From Gammaproteobacteria bacterium (GTDB lineage Bacteria > Pseudomonadota > Gammaproteobacteria > Steroidobacterales > Foliamicaceae), in NCBI GenBank assembly GCA_009845905.1, contig VXYS01000004.1, positions 648,548 through 712,547 of the forward strand: 64,000 bases of DNA. Reading direction: 5' to 3'. A program made the position numbers and the translations under genes. Shown one piece after another: positions 50,722 to 58,950 of this stretch. The notes under the pieces were generated by a model. The model did no database searches. It had not been told where the DNA came from and saw nothing but the letters and a program-made list of their open reading frames with translations. The stretch's first letter is position 1; each line of letters opens with the position of its first letter.

Positions 50722-50821
50722 GCCCTTCGTTCGTCCCCCTCCTCGTGGGAGCGTTGAAGCAGGGACAGCGAGAACCGAGCCAGGATGGCGTCTCCCACGA
50801 GGAGGGAGACGAACGAAGGGC
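50722..50821. repeat. Long hairpin repeat element, copy 2 (30-bp inverted arms, one mismatch)
   Basis: The arms at 50722-50751 and 50792-50821 are complementary at 29 of 30 positions (mismatch 50736/50807) around a 40-base centre. Read on the minus strand, it shares the outer GCCCTT...AAGGGC, then GGAGACGC (50795-50788), CATCC, TGG and TCCCTGC (50765-50759), with the element at 30540-30644. The arm sequences otherwise differ but stay paired. It lies between the TonB receptor stop and the lpxC start. Confidence 0.82.
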
Positions 50822-50841
50822 GAGGAAGCGCAAGCGATTAG

Positions 50842-53673
50842 TCAGAACTCGTAGCGGACGCTCACTCCGTATTCGCGCGGACTGCCGAGAAACGCGTTGA
50901 ATGTCTGCGTGGATCCCGGTCCCGTGCCGCTACCCTGCAAGGGCGCGTCGAAGGCCGTAATGAAATACTCCTCGTCCAACAGATTGCGCGCCCACAGATC
51001 GATGGTCCAGCGCGGCGAGCCCGGACGGGTCAGCATCAGCCTGGCGTTGACCACCGTGAAGGCATCCTGCTGCTTTTCGATGTCCAGATCGGAGCCCGTG
51101 TTGTGCTCGCTGGTATAGCGGGCATCCACGTGAAAGGCGCCCTCCAGCGCGCCTATGGGAAAGCGCATGGTGGCGCCGACCACGCCGGTCCACTCCGGCG
51201 CGTGCGTCATCCGTTGACCGGACCGCACCCCGTATTCGGGTCCCTCGCCGTACTTGACGTCGGCGTAGGTTACGCCGCCGTATATTTCAACCCCGCCGAT
51301 AACGACGCCGCGCGCCTCGATCTCGACACCCTGGCTGGTCACTTCCGGAATGTTCAGCGCCTCAAAGGCCAGGCCGGTAAACGTCGTAAGCTGGAAACCG
51401 TCGAATTTCTCGTAGAAGAGGTTGACGTCCATCATGGCGCGCCGGTTCTCGAACTCGAACTTCGCACCCAGGTCGAAGGCGTCGACGGTCTCGGGCTGGA
51501 ATGCCCACTCGTGCACGCCCGGCACGTTGGCGCGCCCGGTCGTGAGCAGGGTGAGGATGGGGCTGATCAAGCCGGTGCGGTCCATGTTGAAGCCGCCGGC
51601 CTTGTAGCCCCGCGCGTAGCCGCCGTATACCAGGTAGTCGCCGACCTGGCGGGACAGCCGCACCGTGCCGGAGATCTCGTTCTCGTCCTGGGAGCCGGAA
51701 TACCTTCCGTCAAGGCTCGGGTCCACGAACGGGATGCACGCAAAGGCCGTCATGGTTCCGATGCCCGCGTTCACGTCCGGATTGACCAGCAGCGCCTGGC
51801 CTCCCTGCGCCAGCCCGGCGAGGTTGGGCAGCAGCTCCTGGTAACCGGCTGCGACAGCCGCCGCGCCGTTGGTGATCGCCGCCTGGGCAATGGGGTTGGG
51901 AATTGCCTGGGTCGCCTGCTGGACAAAACCGTTGAGTTGCTGCAGGTACTGGTTCACGCCGCCCGCATACGCCTGCAGACCGCCAAGATAGGCCTGCATG
52001 GACTGGAAATATCCGAGCACCTGCCCGGAAAAGGGCCGGCAAACCTGGTCGGTCGATTGCAGGTTGGCGTCGATCGACTTGCTCTCCGACGTGTAGCGCA
52101 GTCCCACGGTCAGTTCGAAGTCGTTGGCCATCGCAATGCTGTTATGCGTGAACAGCGCCCAGCTTTCGGAATTCTGCTCGAAATCGTCGCGGGAACCATT
52201 ACCGTAGAACGCGCCCCCGGAGTATTGCTCGTAGCTGGTCCACGGACTAAACGGAAATGCCGGAAACGGCGGCAGGGTGGCGGTCGGCTGCGGGACCGCA
52301 AAACCCGGTGGCAGGAAGGGCGCAAGACCGGCCGCGTAGCCCGCGGCGCCCATGGCCAGTTGCTGTGCGCCCCACTCGAACGCCGCAGCCCCCGCGCCCA
52401 GTTGCGCGAAGCCCGCGCCCACCGCGTTCGCGGTCGCGCCGCCGATCGCATTGGCGTAGGGCGAATAGCCGACGCCGAACTCCAGGACGTCGGTGTAGTC
52501 CAGATCCTCGTTGGCGTAGAAGGCGCCCACCAGCCAGTCCACCGCGCCGGCCTCGCCGTTGATGCGAATTTCCTGCGTGAAGGTCTCGAAACCCGTGGCG
52601 GATTCCCCATGGGGACGCTCGCCGATATCGACGACGGAGAAATCGATGTCCATTCCGCGCTCCGTCTGCCAGTCCCGGATCGCCGTGATGCTGGTCACGC
52701 GCCCCAGGCCGGTGCTGGTGTTGATCTCCACCGACACGCCGGTTTCGTCCATGCCCTGGTAGTAGCCGGAACCGGCGCTCACCGTGGCCTTGCGGTCATA
52801 CGGATCGAATGCGATACCGACGATGCCGGGATTGCGGGTCTGCAGTAACGAGATGCCCTGAATAATGTCCGCCGTGGGGCCCCGCACCAGTCCTACCGCG
52901 GCGCAGCACTCCTCTTCGCGGCTGGTGTAATCCGCAATCAATCGAACGGTCGTGTCCGGGTTGGGCTCGTACATCAATTGCCCGCGCACGAACAGGCGGT
53001 CGCGATCGTTGAAAGTCCGGTCGTAATTGGGGTCTTCCAGGAAGCCGTCACGCTTGTGCCAGACGCTGTCCAGCCGCAACGAAATCCCGCTGGCGGCATC
53101 GCCTCCGCTGGCGCCGGCCTCGATCCGGGTCGAATCATAGGATCCGACACTGATATCGCCGTATCCCGAAGGTTCGGTATCGGGAGCCGCCGTAATGATG
53201 CTTACGACGCCGGCCGATGCGTTTCGTCCGAACAGAGTGCCCTGCGGGCCGCGCAGGATCTCGACCCGTTCAATGGCGCCCAACTCGTTGTATCCGACGC
53301 CCGCCCGGTTGCGGTATACGCCGTCCACGTACAGGCCCACAGCAGGCTCGAAGCCCGGATTGTCGCTGTTGGTGCCGATGCCCCGGATTCTCGCCGTCGC
53401 GCCGACCGTTTCTCCCTGGCCGGTGTTCAGGGTCAGGCTGGGCGCAATGCGCATCAGTTCACGAATGTCCGTCACGCCGCTCAGTTCGAGCTGCTCCGCG
53501 CCATAGGCGGAAACAGCGAGCGGAACCTCCATGATGGACCGCTCGCGGCGCGTGGCCGTCACGATGATTTCCTCGAGAACCAGGCCGTAGGCGCCATCGG
53601 ACTGAGCGTCTTCCTGCTGCGCCGCCAGAGGAAACGAAATCAACAGGGAAAACAGTAAGTAATGAGCGCGCAT
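50842..53673 (-). CDS. TonB-dependent outer-membrane receptor
   Basis: The 943-residue product from ATG 53673 (GGGGGGG just upstream) has a signal peptide and a TonB-box-like EEIIVTATRRERS. A plug domain follows (VPLAVSAYGAEQL, GIGTNSDNPGFEPAVGLYVDGVY split around the family motif, RVEILRGPQGTLFGRNAS), then a 22-strand-type barrel ending LGSPREYGVSVRYEF. Two long Ala/Gly/Gln-rich inserts (about residues 420-480 and 565-650) should be extracellular loops. The ligand is unknown. The gene separates ftsZ from lpxC, normally close neighbours. Confidence 0.92.
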   Translation of the reverse strand: MRAHYLLFSLLISFPLAAQQEDAQSDGAYGLVLEEIIVTATRRERSIMEVPLAVSAYGAEQLELSGVTDIRELMRIAPSLTLNTGQGETVGATARIRGIGTNSDNPGFEPAVGLYVDGVYRNRAGVGYNELGAIERVEILRGPQGTLFGRNASAGVVSIITAAPDTEPSGYGDISVGSYDSTRIEAGASGGDAASGISLRLDSVWHKRDGFLEDPNYDRTFNDRDRLFVRGQLMYEPNPDTTVRLIADYTSREEECCAAVGLVRGPTADIIQGISLLQTRNPGIVGIAFDPYDRKATVSAGSGYYQGMDETGVSVEINTSTGLGRVTSITAIRDWQTERGMDIDFSVVDIGERPHGESATGFETFTQEIRINGEAGAVDWLVGAFYANEDLDYTDVLEFGVGYSPYANAIGGATANAVGAGFAQLGAGAAAFEWGAQQLAMGAAGYAAGLAPFLPPGFAVPQPTATLPPFPAFPFSPWTSYEQYSGGAFYGNGSRDDFEQNSESWALFTHNSIAMANDFELTVGLRYTSESKSIDANLQSTDQVCRPFSGQVLGYFQSMQAYLGGLQAYAGGVNQYLQQLNGFVQQATQAIPNPIAQAAITNGAAAVAAGYQELLPNLAGLAQGGQALLVNPDVNAGIGTMTAFACIPFVDPSLDGRYSGSQDENEISGTVRLSRQVGDYLVYGGYARGYKAGGFNMDRTGLISPILTLLTTGRANVPGVHEWAFQPETVDAFDLGAKFEFENRRAMMDVNLFYEKFDGFQLTTFTGLAFEALNIPEVTSQGVEIEARGVVIGGVEIYGGVTYADVKYGEGPEYGVRSGQRMTHAPEWTGVVGATMRFPIGALEGAFHVDARYTSEHNTGSDLDIEKQQDAFTVVNARLMLTRPGSPRWTIDLWARNLLDEEYFITAFDAPLQGSGTGPGSTQTFNAFLGSPREYGVSVRYEF

Positions 53674-53690
53674 AACCCCCCCTTTTCCGC

Positions 53691-53782
53691 CCACGCGCGT
53701 GGCGAAATGCAAATCGGTACTTGAAGCCATCTTACACCGGCTCCGCGTACGCGACCAATCTGTCGCCGCGCGGGCGCGCGGC
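53691..53782. promoter_or_regulatory. Palindrome and GC-rich hairpin between ftsZ and the TonB receptor gene
   Basis: The 156-base gap holds a perfect 12-base palindrome CCACGCGCGTGG (53691-53702), 18 bases upstream of the receptor ATG. It also holds an 8-bp hairpin GCCGCGCG/CGCGCGGC (53765-53772 with 53775-53782, 2-base loop), about 48 bases past the ftsZ stop. The first may be an operator at the receptor promoter. The second may stop ftsZ transcription, although no T run follows it. Both roles are inferred. Confidence 0.4.
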
Positions 53783-53829
53783 GTCTGCGGGTGTTCCCGT
53801 GGATGGCGGGAAAATTGACCCCCTTCCCG

Positions 53830-55077
53830 CTAGTCCACCTGCTTGCGCAGGTGCGTGGGCACCGGATTGAAGACTTCACGGCCGCGTGCGCCGCCTCCGG
53901 CGCGAACCCGCATCACGGCCGGGCGTTCCAGGCCTTCGTAGCTGGGTTGCTGGGACAGGCCGAGGATGCTCCGCTTCTTCGCGCCGGTCCCCGGGCCGTC
54001 CTTTGCGGACCCGAAGTCCCTGTTGCCGCGCGGCTCGGCCCGGCGAACCGGTCCGCCGGCCTGCGTCGCTTCCTCTCGCGCGCCCTCGGACGCGCTCAGG
54101 CCGGTGGCTACCAGCGTAACCCGCACCGCGCCCTTCATCGACTCGTTGACCACCTCGCCGAACTTGACCATGCCCTCGCGGGCCAGCATGTTCTGCAGCG
54201 AGTCGCCCAGGGACTTGAACTCGCGCATGCCCAGGTCATTGCCGTGGGTGATGTTGACCAGCAGTCCGCGGGCGTCACGCACGTCCACGCCCTGGAGCAA
54301 CGGGCTTTGCATCGCGTGCTCGAGCGCCTCGCGCGCCCGGTCCTGTCCGGAGGCCTCGCCGGCCCCGATCACTACCCTTCCGGGCTCCTGCATCACCTTG
54401 CGGACGTCGGCGAGATCCACGTTGATCCGGCCTGGGCAGGTCAGCAATTCGGCAATGCCGCGCACGGCGTTGCGCAATACCTTGTTGGACTCGCTGAAGG
54501 CCTCCTCCATGGTCACGTCGCCTTCGCCCTGATCGCAGAAATAATCGAACAGCTTTTCGTTCGGGACGGTGATCAGGGAATGGGCGTGTTCCTGCAGCGC
54601 ACCGATCCCTTCGCCGGCAATCTGGGTCCTGGCGGGCCCCTCGAAATCGAACGGGGTCGTCACCACGCCGACGACCAGGAGGTTGCACTCCCGGCCCAGG
54701 CGCGCGACCTCCGGGGCGGCGCCGGTTCCGGTCCCGCCGCCCATTCCCGCGGCCACGAAAATCATGTCGGCGCCATCCATGACCGCCTTCATCCGGTCTT
54801 CGTCCTCCAGGGCGGCCTCCCGGCCCTTGCCGGGATCCGAGCCCGCGCCCATCCCCTGGGTCACCGCGCGCCCTATCGTGAGCTTGACGTCCGCGCCCGA
54901 GTTGGACATGGCCTGTTCGTCGGTGTTGATCGCGACAAACTGCACGTTGCGGACGTTGGACTTGACCATCTCGTTGACCGCGTTGCCGCCGGCCCCGCCC
55001 ACACCCACGACTTTCAGCCGCGGCGTCGATCCGGGTTCGGACTTCACCAGCCTTATGTTCATGTCTTTTGCCTCCAT
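53830..55077 (-). CDS. ftsZ: Cell division protein FtsZ
   Basis: From ATG 55077 (AAGGAG 7 bases upstream) the product has 415 residues. A second ATG at 55062 also has a good ribosome site. The tubulin-type GTP loop MGGGTGTGAAP, the T7 synergy region and LITVPNEKL are present. After a basic Gly/Arg-rich linker, the C-terminal peptide reads NPVPTHLRKQVD instead of the common DIPAFLRKQAD, so the FtsA/ZipA-binding tail is altered. It polymerises into the division ring. Confidence 0.97.
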   Translation of the reverse strand: MEAKDMNIRLVKSEPGSTPRLKVVGVGGAGGNAVNEMVKSNVRNVQFVAINTDEQAMSNSGADVKLTIGRAVTQGMGAGSDPGKGREAALEDEDRMKAVMDGADMIFVAAGMGGGTGTGAAPEVARLGRECNLLVVGVVTTPFDFEGPARTQIAGEGIGALQEHAHSLITVPNEKLFDYFCDQGEGDVTMEEAFSESNKVLRNAVRGIAELLTCPGRINVDLADVRKVMQEPGRVVIGAGEASGQDRAREALEHAMQSPLLQGVDVRDARGLLVNITHGNDLGMREFKSLGDSLQNMLAREGMVKFGEVVNESMKGAVRVTLVATGLSASEGAREEATQAGGPVRRAEPRGNRDFGSAKDGPGTGAKKRSILGLSQQPSYEGLERPAVMRVRAGGGARGREVFNPVPTHLRKQVD

Positions 55078-55099
55078 TACGGTGCTCCTTCGCAATTGG

Positions 55100-56332
55100 T
55101 CAGAATTGACCCTTGATCCACTTGAATGCCGAGCGCAGGCCGCCCTTTCGGGACCTGGACCCGGCAGCCGCGCCTTCGTCGCGCGGTTTGAGTGTGTACA
55201 GCAACAGGCCGACGCCCGTCGCGTGGGCCGGATTGCTTACGACTTCCTTCATGCCCCCGGCCCGCTGCGCGTATCCCAGGCGGACCGGCACGTTCAATAC
55301 TTCCTCGGCCAGTTCCACGGCGCCCGGCATTGCCGAAGTGCCCCCCGTGAGCACCACGCCCGCCGCCGCGCTTTCGAGGTAACCGCCACGGTGCAGCACG
55401 TTGTGAACCAACTGGAAGAGTTCCTCGTAGCGGGGCTCCACGACCCGCGCCAGGGCCTGCCGGGACAGCTTGCGGGGCGGCCGGTCACCGACGCTGACCA
55501 CCTCGATCTCCTCGTCTTCCTCCACCATCTGGGCCAGGGCGCAGGCATAGCGGATCTTCAACTGCTCGGCTGCCGGGGTCGGGGTCCGCAGGGATTGAGC
55601 GATGTCGTAGGTCACCTGGTCGCCGGCGATCGGAATGACGTGGGTGAAGCGGATCGAGCCGCCTTCGAACACGGCGATGTCGGTCGTGCCCGCGCCGATG
55701 TCGAGCACGCAGCAGCCGAGCTGCATCTCGTCTTCGGTAAGAATGGCGGTACCCGAGGCGAGATGTTCGAGCACGATGCGCCCGGCGCGCAGATCGCAGC
55801 GGCGAACGCATTTCTCGATGTTCTGCGCGGCGCTCTCCCCGACTGTGATGATATGGACATGCGCCTCGAGGCGCACGCCCGACATGGCGGTGGGATCAAG
55901 AATCCCGTCCTGATCGTCGACCACGTAGTCCCGCGGCAGGACGTGCAGCACGCGTTTGTCCGAGGGCACGACCACCGCGCGGGCCGCCTCTATGACGCGC
56001 GCGACGTCCGATTCCGAGACTTCGTCGCCGCGCACCGCGACAATTCCGTGGGACGTAAGGCTTTGAACGTGGTCCCCGGAAATGCCCACGATCACTTCGC
56101 CGATCTGCACCCCGGACATCAGCTCCGCTTCGCCGACGGCCTGGTCGATCGAGCGCACCGTTGCCTCGATGTTCACGACCGAGCCGCGCTTCATGCCCTG
56201 CGACGGGCTTGAGCCGAAGCCCAGAATCTCAAGTTCCCTGGACTCCTCATCGACCGCGGCCACGATGGCGGCCACCTTGGAGGTGCCGATATCGAGCGCG
56301 GTCACGATTTCCTGGTCGCGTCTTCGTGTCAT
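55100..56332 (-). CDS. ftsA: Cell division protein FtsA
   Basis: The 410-residue actin-fold ATPase has the phosphate loop ALDIGTSKVAAIV, LDIGAGTTDIAVF, and VVLTGGTSAMPGAVELA. It ends with an amphipathic membrane-targeting helix (LRSAFKWIKGQF). FtsA anchors FtsZ filaments to the inner membrane. Its start overlaps the ftsQ stop as ATGA, and ftsZ follows within 22 bases. Confidence 0.97.
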   Translation of the reverse strand: MTRRRDQEIVTALDIGTSKVAAIVAAVDEESRELEILGFGSSPSQGMKRGSVVNIEATVRSIDQAVGEAELMSGVQIGEVIVGISGDHVQSLTSHGIVAVRGDEVSESDVARVIEAARAVVVPSDKRVLHVLPRDYVVDDQDGILDPTAMSGVRLEAHVHIITVGESAAQNIEKCVRRCDLRAGRIVLEHLASGTAILTEDEMQLGCCVLDIGAGTTDIAVFEGGSIRFTHVIPIAGDQVTYDIAQSLRTPTPAAEQLKIRYACALAQMVEEDEEIEVVSVGDRPPRKLSRQALARVVEPRYEELFQLVHNVLHRGGYLESAAAGVVLTGGTSAMPGAVELAEEVLNVPVRLGYAQRAGGMKEVVSNPAHATGVGLLLYTLKPRDEGAAAGSRSRKGGLRSAFKWIKGQF

Positions 56333-57063
56333 GGCGATCTTCCTCCTTGCCTGCGCGCGGCGGTGTTGACGTTGCGCCAGGCCACGGCGAATCCGTTCGG
56401 GTAGCGCAAGTCCAGATAGGCGATCTCCGTTGCCCGTTCCGCGGTCAGTTCATCCAGGGCCATCAGGGCCCGCTCGAGCCTGAGATCGACCGATTCGGCG
56501 CCCAGGCGGAGTTGCGGTCCGTCCCGCAGGCCGAGGCTCCATGCGCCACGCGGATCCAGGCGCAGTTCGTCCAGCGCCAGCGAGCGGGCGCCCAGCCGCG
56601 CGGAAAAAGCCCGGTAGCGATCCAGCATCACTTTTTCGGTCCCCCCGGGCCCCTCGAGAAGCGGCAGGGTCCGGTTGATCGGGCCGCCGGGATCAAAGGC
56701 CTCGCCGGACTCGTCAAGCAGCGCTTCCCGCCCCCAGCGGGCGACGGGCCGGCGCTCGGTAATCACGATGCTCACGTCCAGGGGCCATTCCCGGCGCACC
56801 CGGGCGGTAGCGACCCAGTTGAGTTCCTCCAGCCGCAGGCTGAGCCGTTCCGCCGGCAAACGCAGCCATCCCCAGGACGTGAAGGGCACGATCAGCGCCT
56901 GCAGGTCCTCCTGGCTCACATGATGAATCTCACCGTGAATCTGCACCGTTCGTATGGGCACCCGGTTCAGTCCGGGCAGGCTGAAGGCGGCCACCGTGCA
57001 GAGAACCAGCCCGGCCAGGATCGGGGATGCGATCCTCCTGCGGCGCTTTCGGGTCCTTCTCAT
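56329..57063 (-). CDS. ftsQ: Cell division protein FtsQ
   Basis: From ATG 57063, just after the ddl stop, the product has 244 residues. It has a basic cytoplasmic tip, one membrane helix (ILAGLVLCTVAAFSL), the POTRA domain (PIRTVQIHGEIHHVSQEDLQ, given in part) and the beta domain with WPLDVSIVITERRPVARWG. FtsQ links early and late divisome proteins through FtsB/L. Sequence is moderately conserved, and position between ddl and ftsA is typical. Confidence 0.94.
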   Translation of the reverse strand: MRRTRKRRRRIASPILAGLVLCTVAAFSLPGLNRVPIRTVQIHGEIHHVSQEDLQALIVPFTSWGWLRLPAERLSLRLEELNWVATARVRREWPLDVSIVITERRPVARWGREALLDESGEAFDPGGPINRTLPLLEGPGGTEKVMLDRYRAFSARLGARSLALDELRLDPRGAWSLGLRDGPQLRLGAESVDLRLERALMALDELTAERATEIAYLDLRYPNGFAVAWRNVNTAARRQGGRSP

Positions 57064-57064
57064 C

Positions 57065-58036
57065 TCAGTTCCCACCGCCGGCGGCGCCCCGGTCAAAGCT
57101 GGTCTCGAGAATCCGCCAGCACAACTCGTCGAAGGAAATGTCCGCCTGCGCCGCGGCCATTGGCACCAGGCTATGCGTAGTCATGCCCGGAACGGCGTTC
57201 ACTTCCAGCACCGAGAAGGCCCGGCTGCGGTCGCACATCAGGTCCACGCGGGCCCAGCCGCTGACATTCAATTCCCGGATGGCCCGTTCGGCCATTCGGT
57301 TGACCTCCGCTTCCTGTTTCCGATCCAGTCCGCTGGGGCAAACGTAGCGCGTTTCATCGCTCTCATACTTGGTGTGGAAGTCGTAGAACTTCGTGTCGGG
57401 CGGGACGATGCGGATCACGGGTAGCATCTCCCCCTGCAGCATGCTCGCCGTGTACTCGGCGCCTTCGATCCAGGCTTCGACCATCACGTCTTCGCCGTAG
57501 CGGGCTGCGAAGGCAAACGCGGCGGCCACTCCCGAGGCCCCGTTCACCCGCGAAATACCAAAGCTGGATCCCTGATTGTTCGGCTTGAATCCGACCGGAT
57601 AGCCCAGCTCGTTCGCCGACCGTTCGGCATCGGGCAGGTCGCGGACCATGCGCCATTCGGGCGTGGGCAGTCCGGCGTGGGCGAATACCCCTTTGCTCAC
57701 GTGTTTGTCCATGGAGACCGCAAGCGCCGAATGGCCGCTGCCGGTGTAGGGCAATCCAAGCAGTTCGAGCAGCCCGGCCACCACGCCGTCTTCGCCTCCG
57801 GGTCCATGCAGGGCGTTGAACACGCGGTCGTAGCCGCCGCCCTGCAGCGCCGCCACCAGCGCGGCGCCGGAAGCGTCCACCGGCTCGGCATCCACTCCCC
57901 GGGCGCGCAGCGCTCCAAGCACCGCCTCTCCGGTGAGGATCGAAATCTCGCGTTCGGCGGAATCCCCGCCCAACAGCAAGGCGACCCGGCCGAATTCGGC
58001 CGCGCCGGCTATTTCATGGCGCAGCGGCCCGCTCAT
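57065..58036 (-). CDS. ddl: D-alanine--D-alanine ligase
   Basis: The 323-residue ATP-grasp enzyme has LLGGDSAEREISILTG, HGPGGEDGVVAGLLELLGLPYTGSG (cut to family words), and the closing VLEVNAVPGMTTHSLVP. The serine loop reads FKPNNQGSSFGIS, with Gln where many Ddl enzymes have Glu in EGSS. It makes D-Ala-D-Ala for the peptidoglycan pentapeptide. It overlaps murB by four bases. Confidence 0.95.
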   Translation of the reverse strand: MSGPLRHEIAGAAEFGRVALLLGGDSAEREISILTGEAVLGALRARGVDAEPVDASGAALVAALQGGGYDRVFNALHGPGGEDGVVAGLLELLGLPYTGSGHSALAVSMDKHVSKGVFAHAGLPTPEWRMVRDLPDAERSANELGYPVGFKPNNQGSSFGISRVNGASGVAAAFAFAARYGEDVMVEAWIEGAEYTASMLQGEMLPVIRIVPPDTKFYDFHTKYESDETRYVCPSGLDRKQEAEVNRMAERAIRELNVSGWARVDLMCDRSRAFSVLEVNAVPGMTTHSLVPMAAAQADISFDELCWRILETSFDRGAAGGGN

Positions 58037-58950
58037 GCCGCGGCCTCCGGCCCGGCGCCCAGGATCCGGACCTCCGGTTCCAGCGCCACTCCCGAGGATT
58101 CCCGGACAGTGGCCTGAATCCTGAGAATCAGGCGCTCGATGTCGGCGGCCGTGGCGCCGCCATGATTGACGATGAAATTGGCGTGCTTGGTCGAGACTTC
58201 GGCCGCGCCCTGGCGCATTCCCTTCAATCCGGCCCGTTCGATCAATTCACCGGCAAAACCGCCGGGAGGATTGCGGAAGACCGAGCCGCAGCTGGGCAGG
58301 TTAAGCGGCTGACGCCGGCGGCGCTCGGCCATCAAGGAACGGATCCTGCCCGTCTGCGGGGCGGCCTCGAACTCGAAGTGCGCCATCAGGAAACACTCGT
58401 CGGCGGGACCGTCAAGCTGCCGGTATCCGGGACGGTACTGGCCGCGCGGACGGCTGTGTTCATTGCCGCCGCGATCCAGCGTTTCCACCGACCGCACGCT
58501 GTCCCAGGTTTCTCCGCCGAAGGCACCGGCATTCATCGCCAGGGCGCCGCCCACCGTGCCCGGTATTCCGGCAAAGAAATCGGCCGGCCCCAGGTCCCAT
58601 GACGAGCACGCCTTCGCCAGCGCCGTGCACGGCAGGCCCGCACCGGCCCCGACGCTCGATTCCGTTCGTTTCAGCTCCCGAAATGCCCGCCCCAGGGACA
58701 CTACGGCCCCCTGGATTCCGTCATCGCGAACCAGGAGATTGCTGCCCATGCCGACAAAATGGACCGGCAGCGCCGGATCCAGTGCGCGCAGGAATTCCGC
58801 CAGGTCGGACCGGTCCGCGGGTACGAAAAACAGCCGGGCGGGACCGCCCACCCGCCAGTGGGTGTGCCTGGACATGGGTTCGTCATGAGACAGTCGCCCA
58901 CGCAGGGCTTGAAAGTCCGGGCCTTGAGAACGGGCGGTAGCGGCGCTCAT
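58033..58950 (-). CDS. murB: UDP-N-acetylenolpyruvoylglucosamine reductase MurB
   Basis: The 305-residue flavoprotein has the FAD-domain words HTHWRVGGPARLFF, GMGSNLLVRD and GIPGTVGGALAMNAGAFG, and the C-terminal NLPSCGSVFRNP, whose Ser is the proton donor in type II MurB. It is of the short type II kind lacking the E. coli extra loop. It reduces enolpyruvyl-UDP-GlcNAc to UDP-MurNAc. Both ends overlap neighbours as ATGA. Confidence 0.96.
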   Translation of the reverse strand: MSAATARSQGPDFQALRGRLSHDEPMSRHTHWRVGGPARLFFVPADRSDLAEFLRALDPALPVHFVGMGSNLLVRDDGIQGAVVSLGRAFRELKRTESSVGAGAGLPCTALAKACSSWDLGPADFFAGIPGTVGGALAMNAGAFGGETWDSVRSVETLDRGGNEHSRPRGQYRPGYRQLDGPADECFLMAHFEFEAAPQTGRIRSLMAERRRRQPLNLPSCGSVFRNPPGGFAGELIERAGLKGMRQGAAEVSTKHANFIVNHGGATAADIERLILRIQATVRESSGVALEPEVRILGAGPEAAA

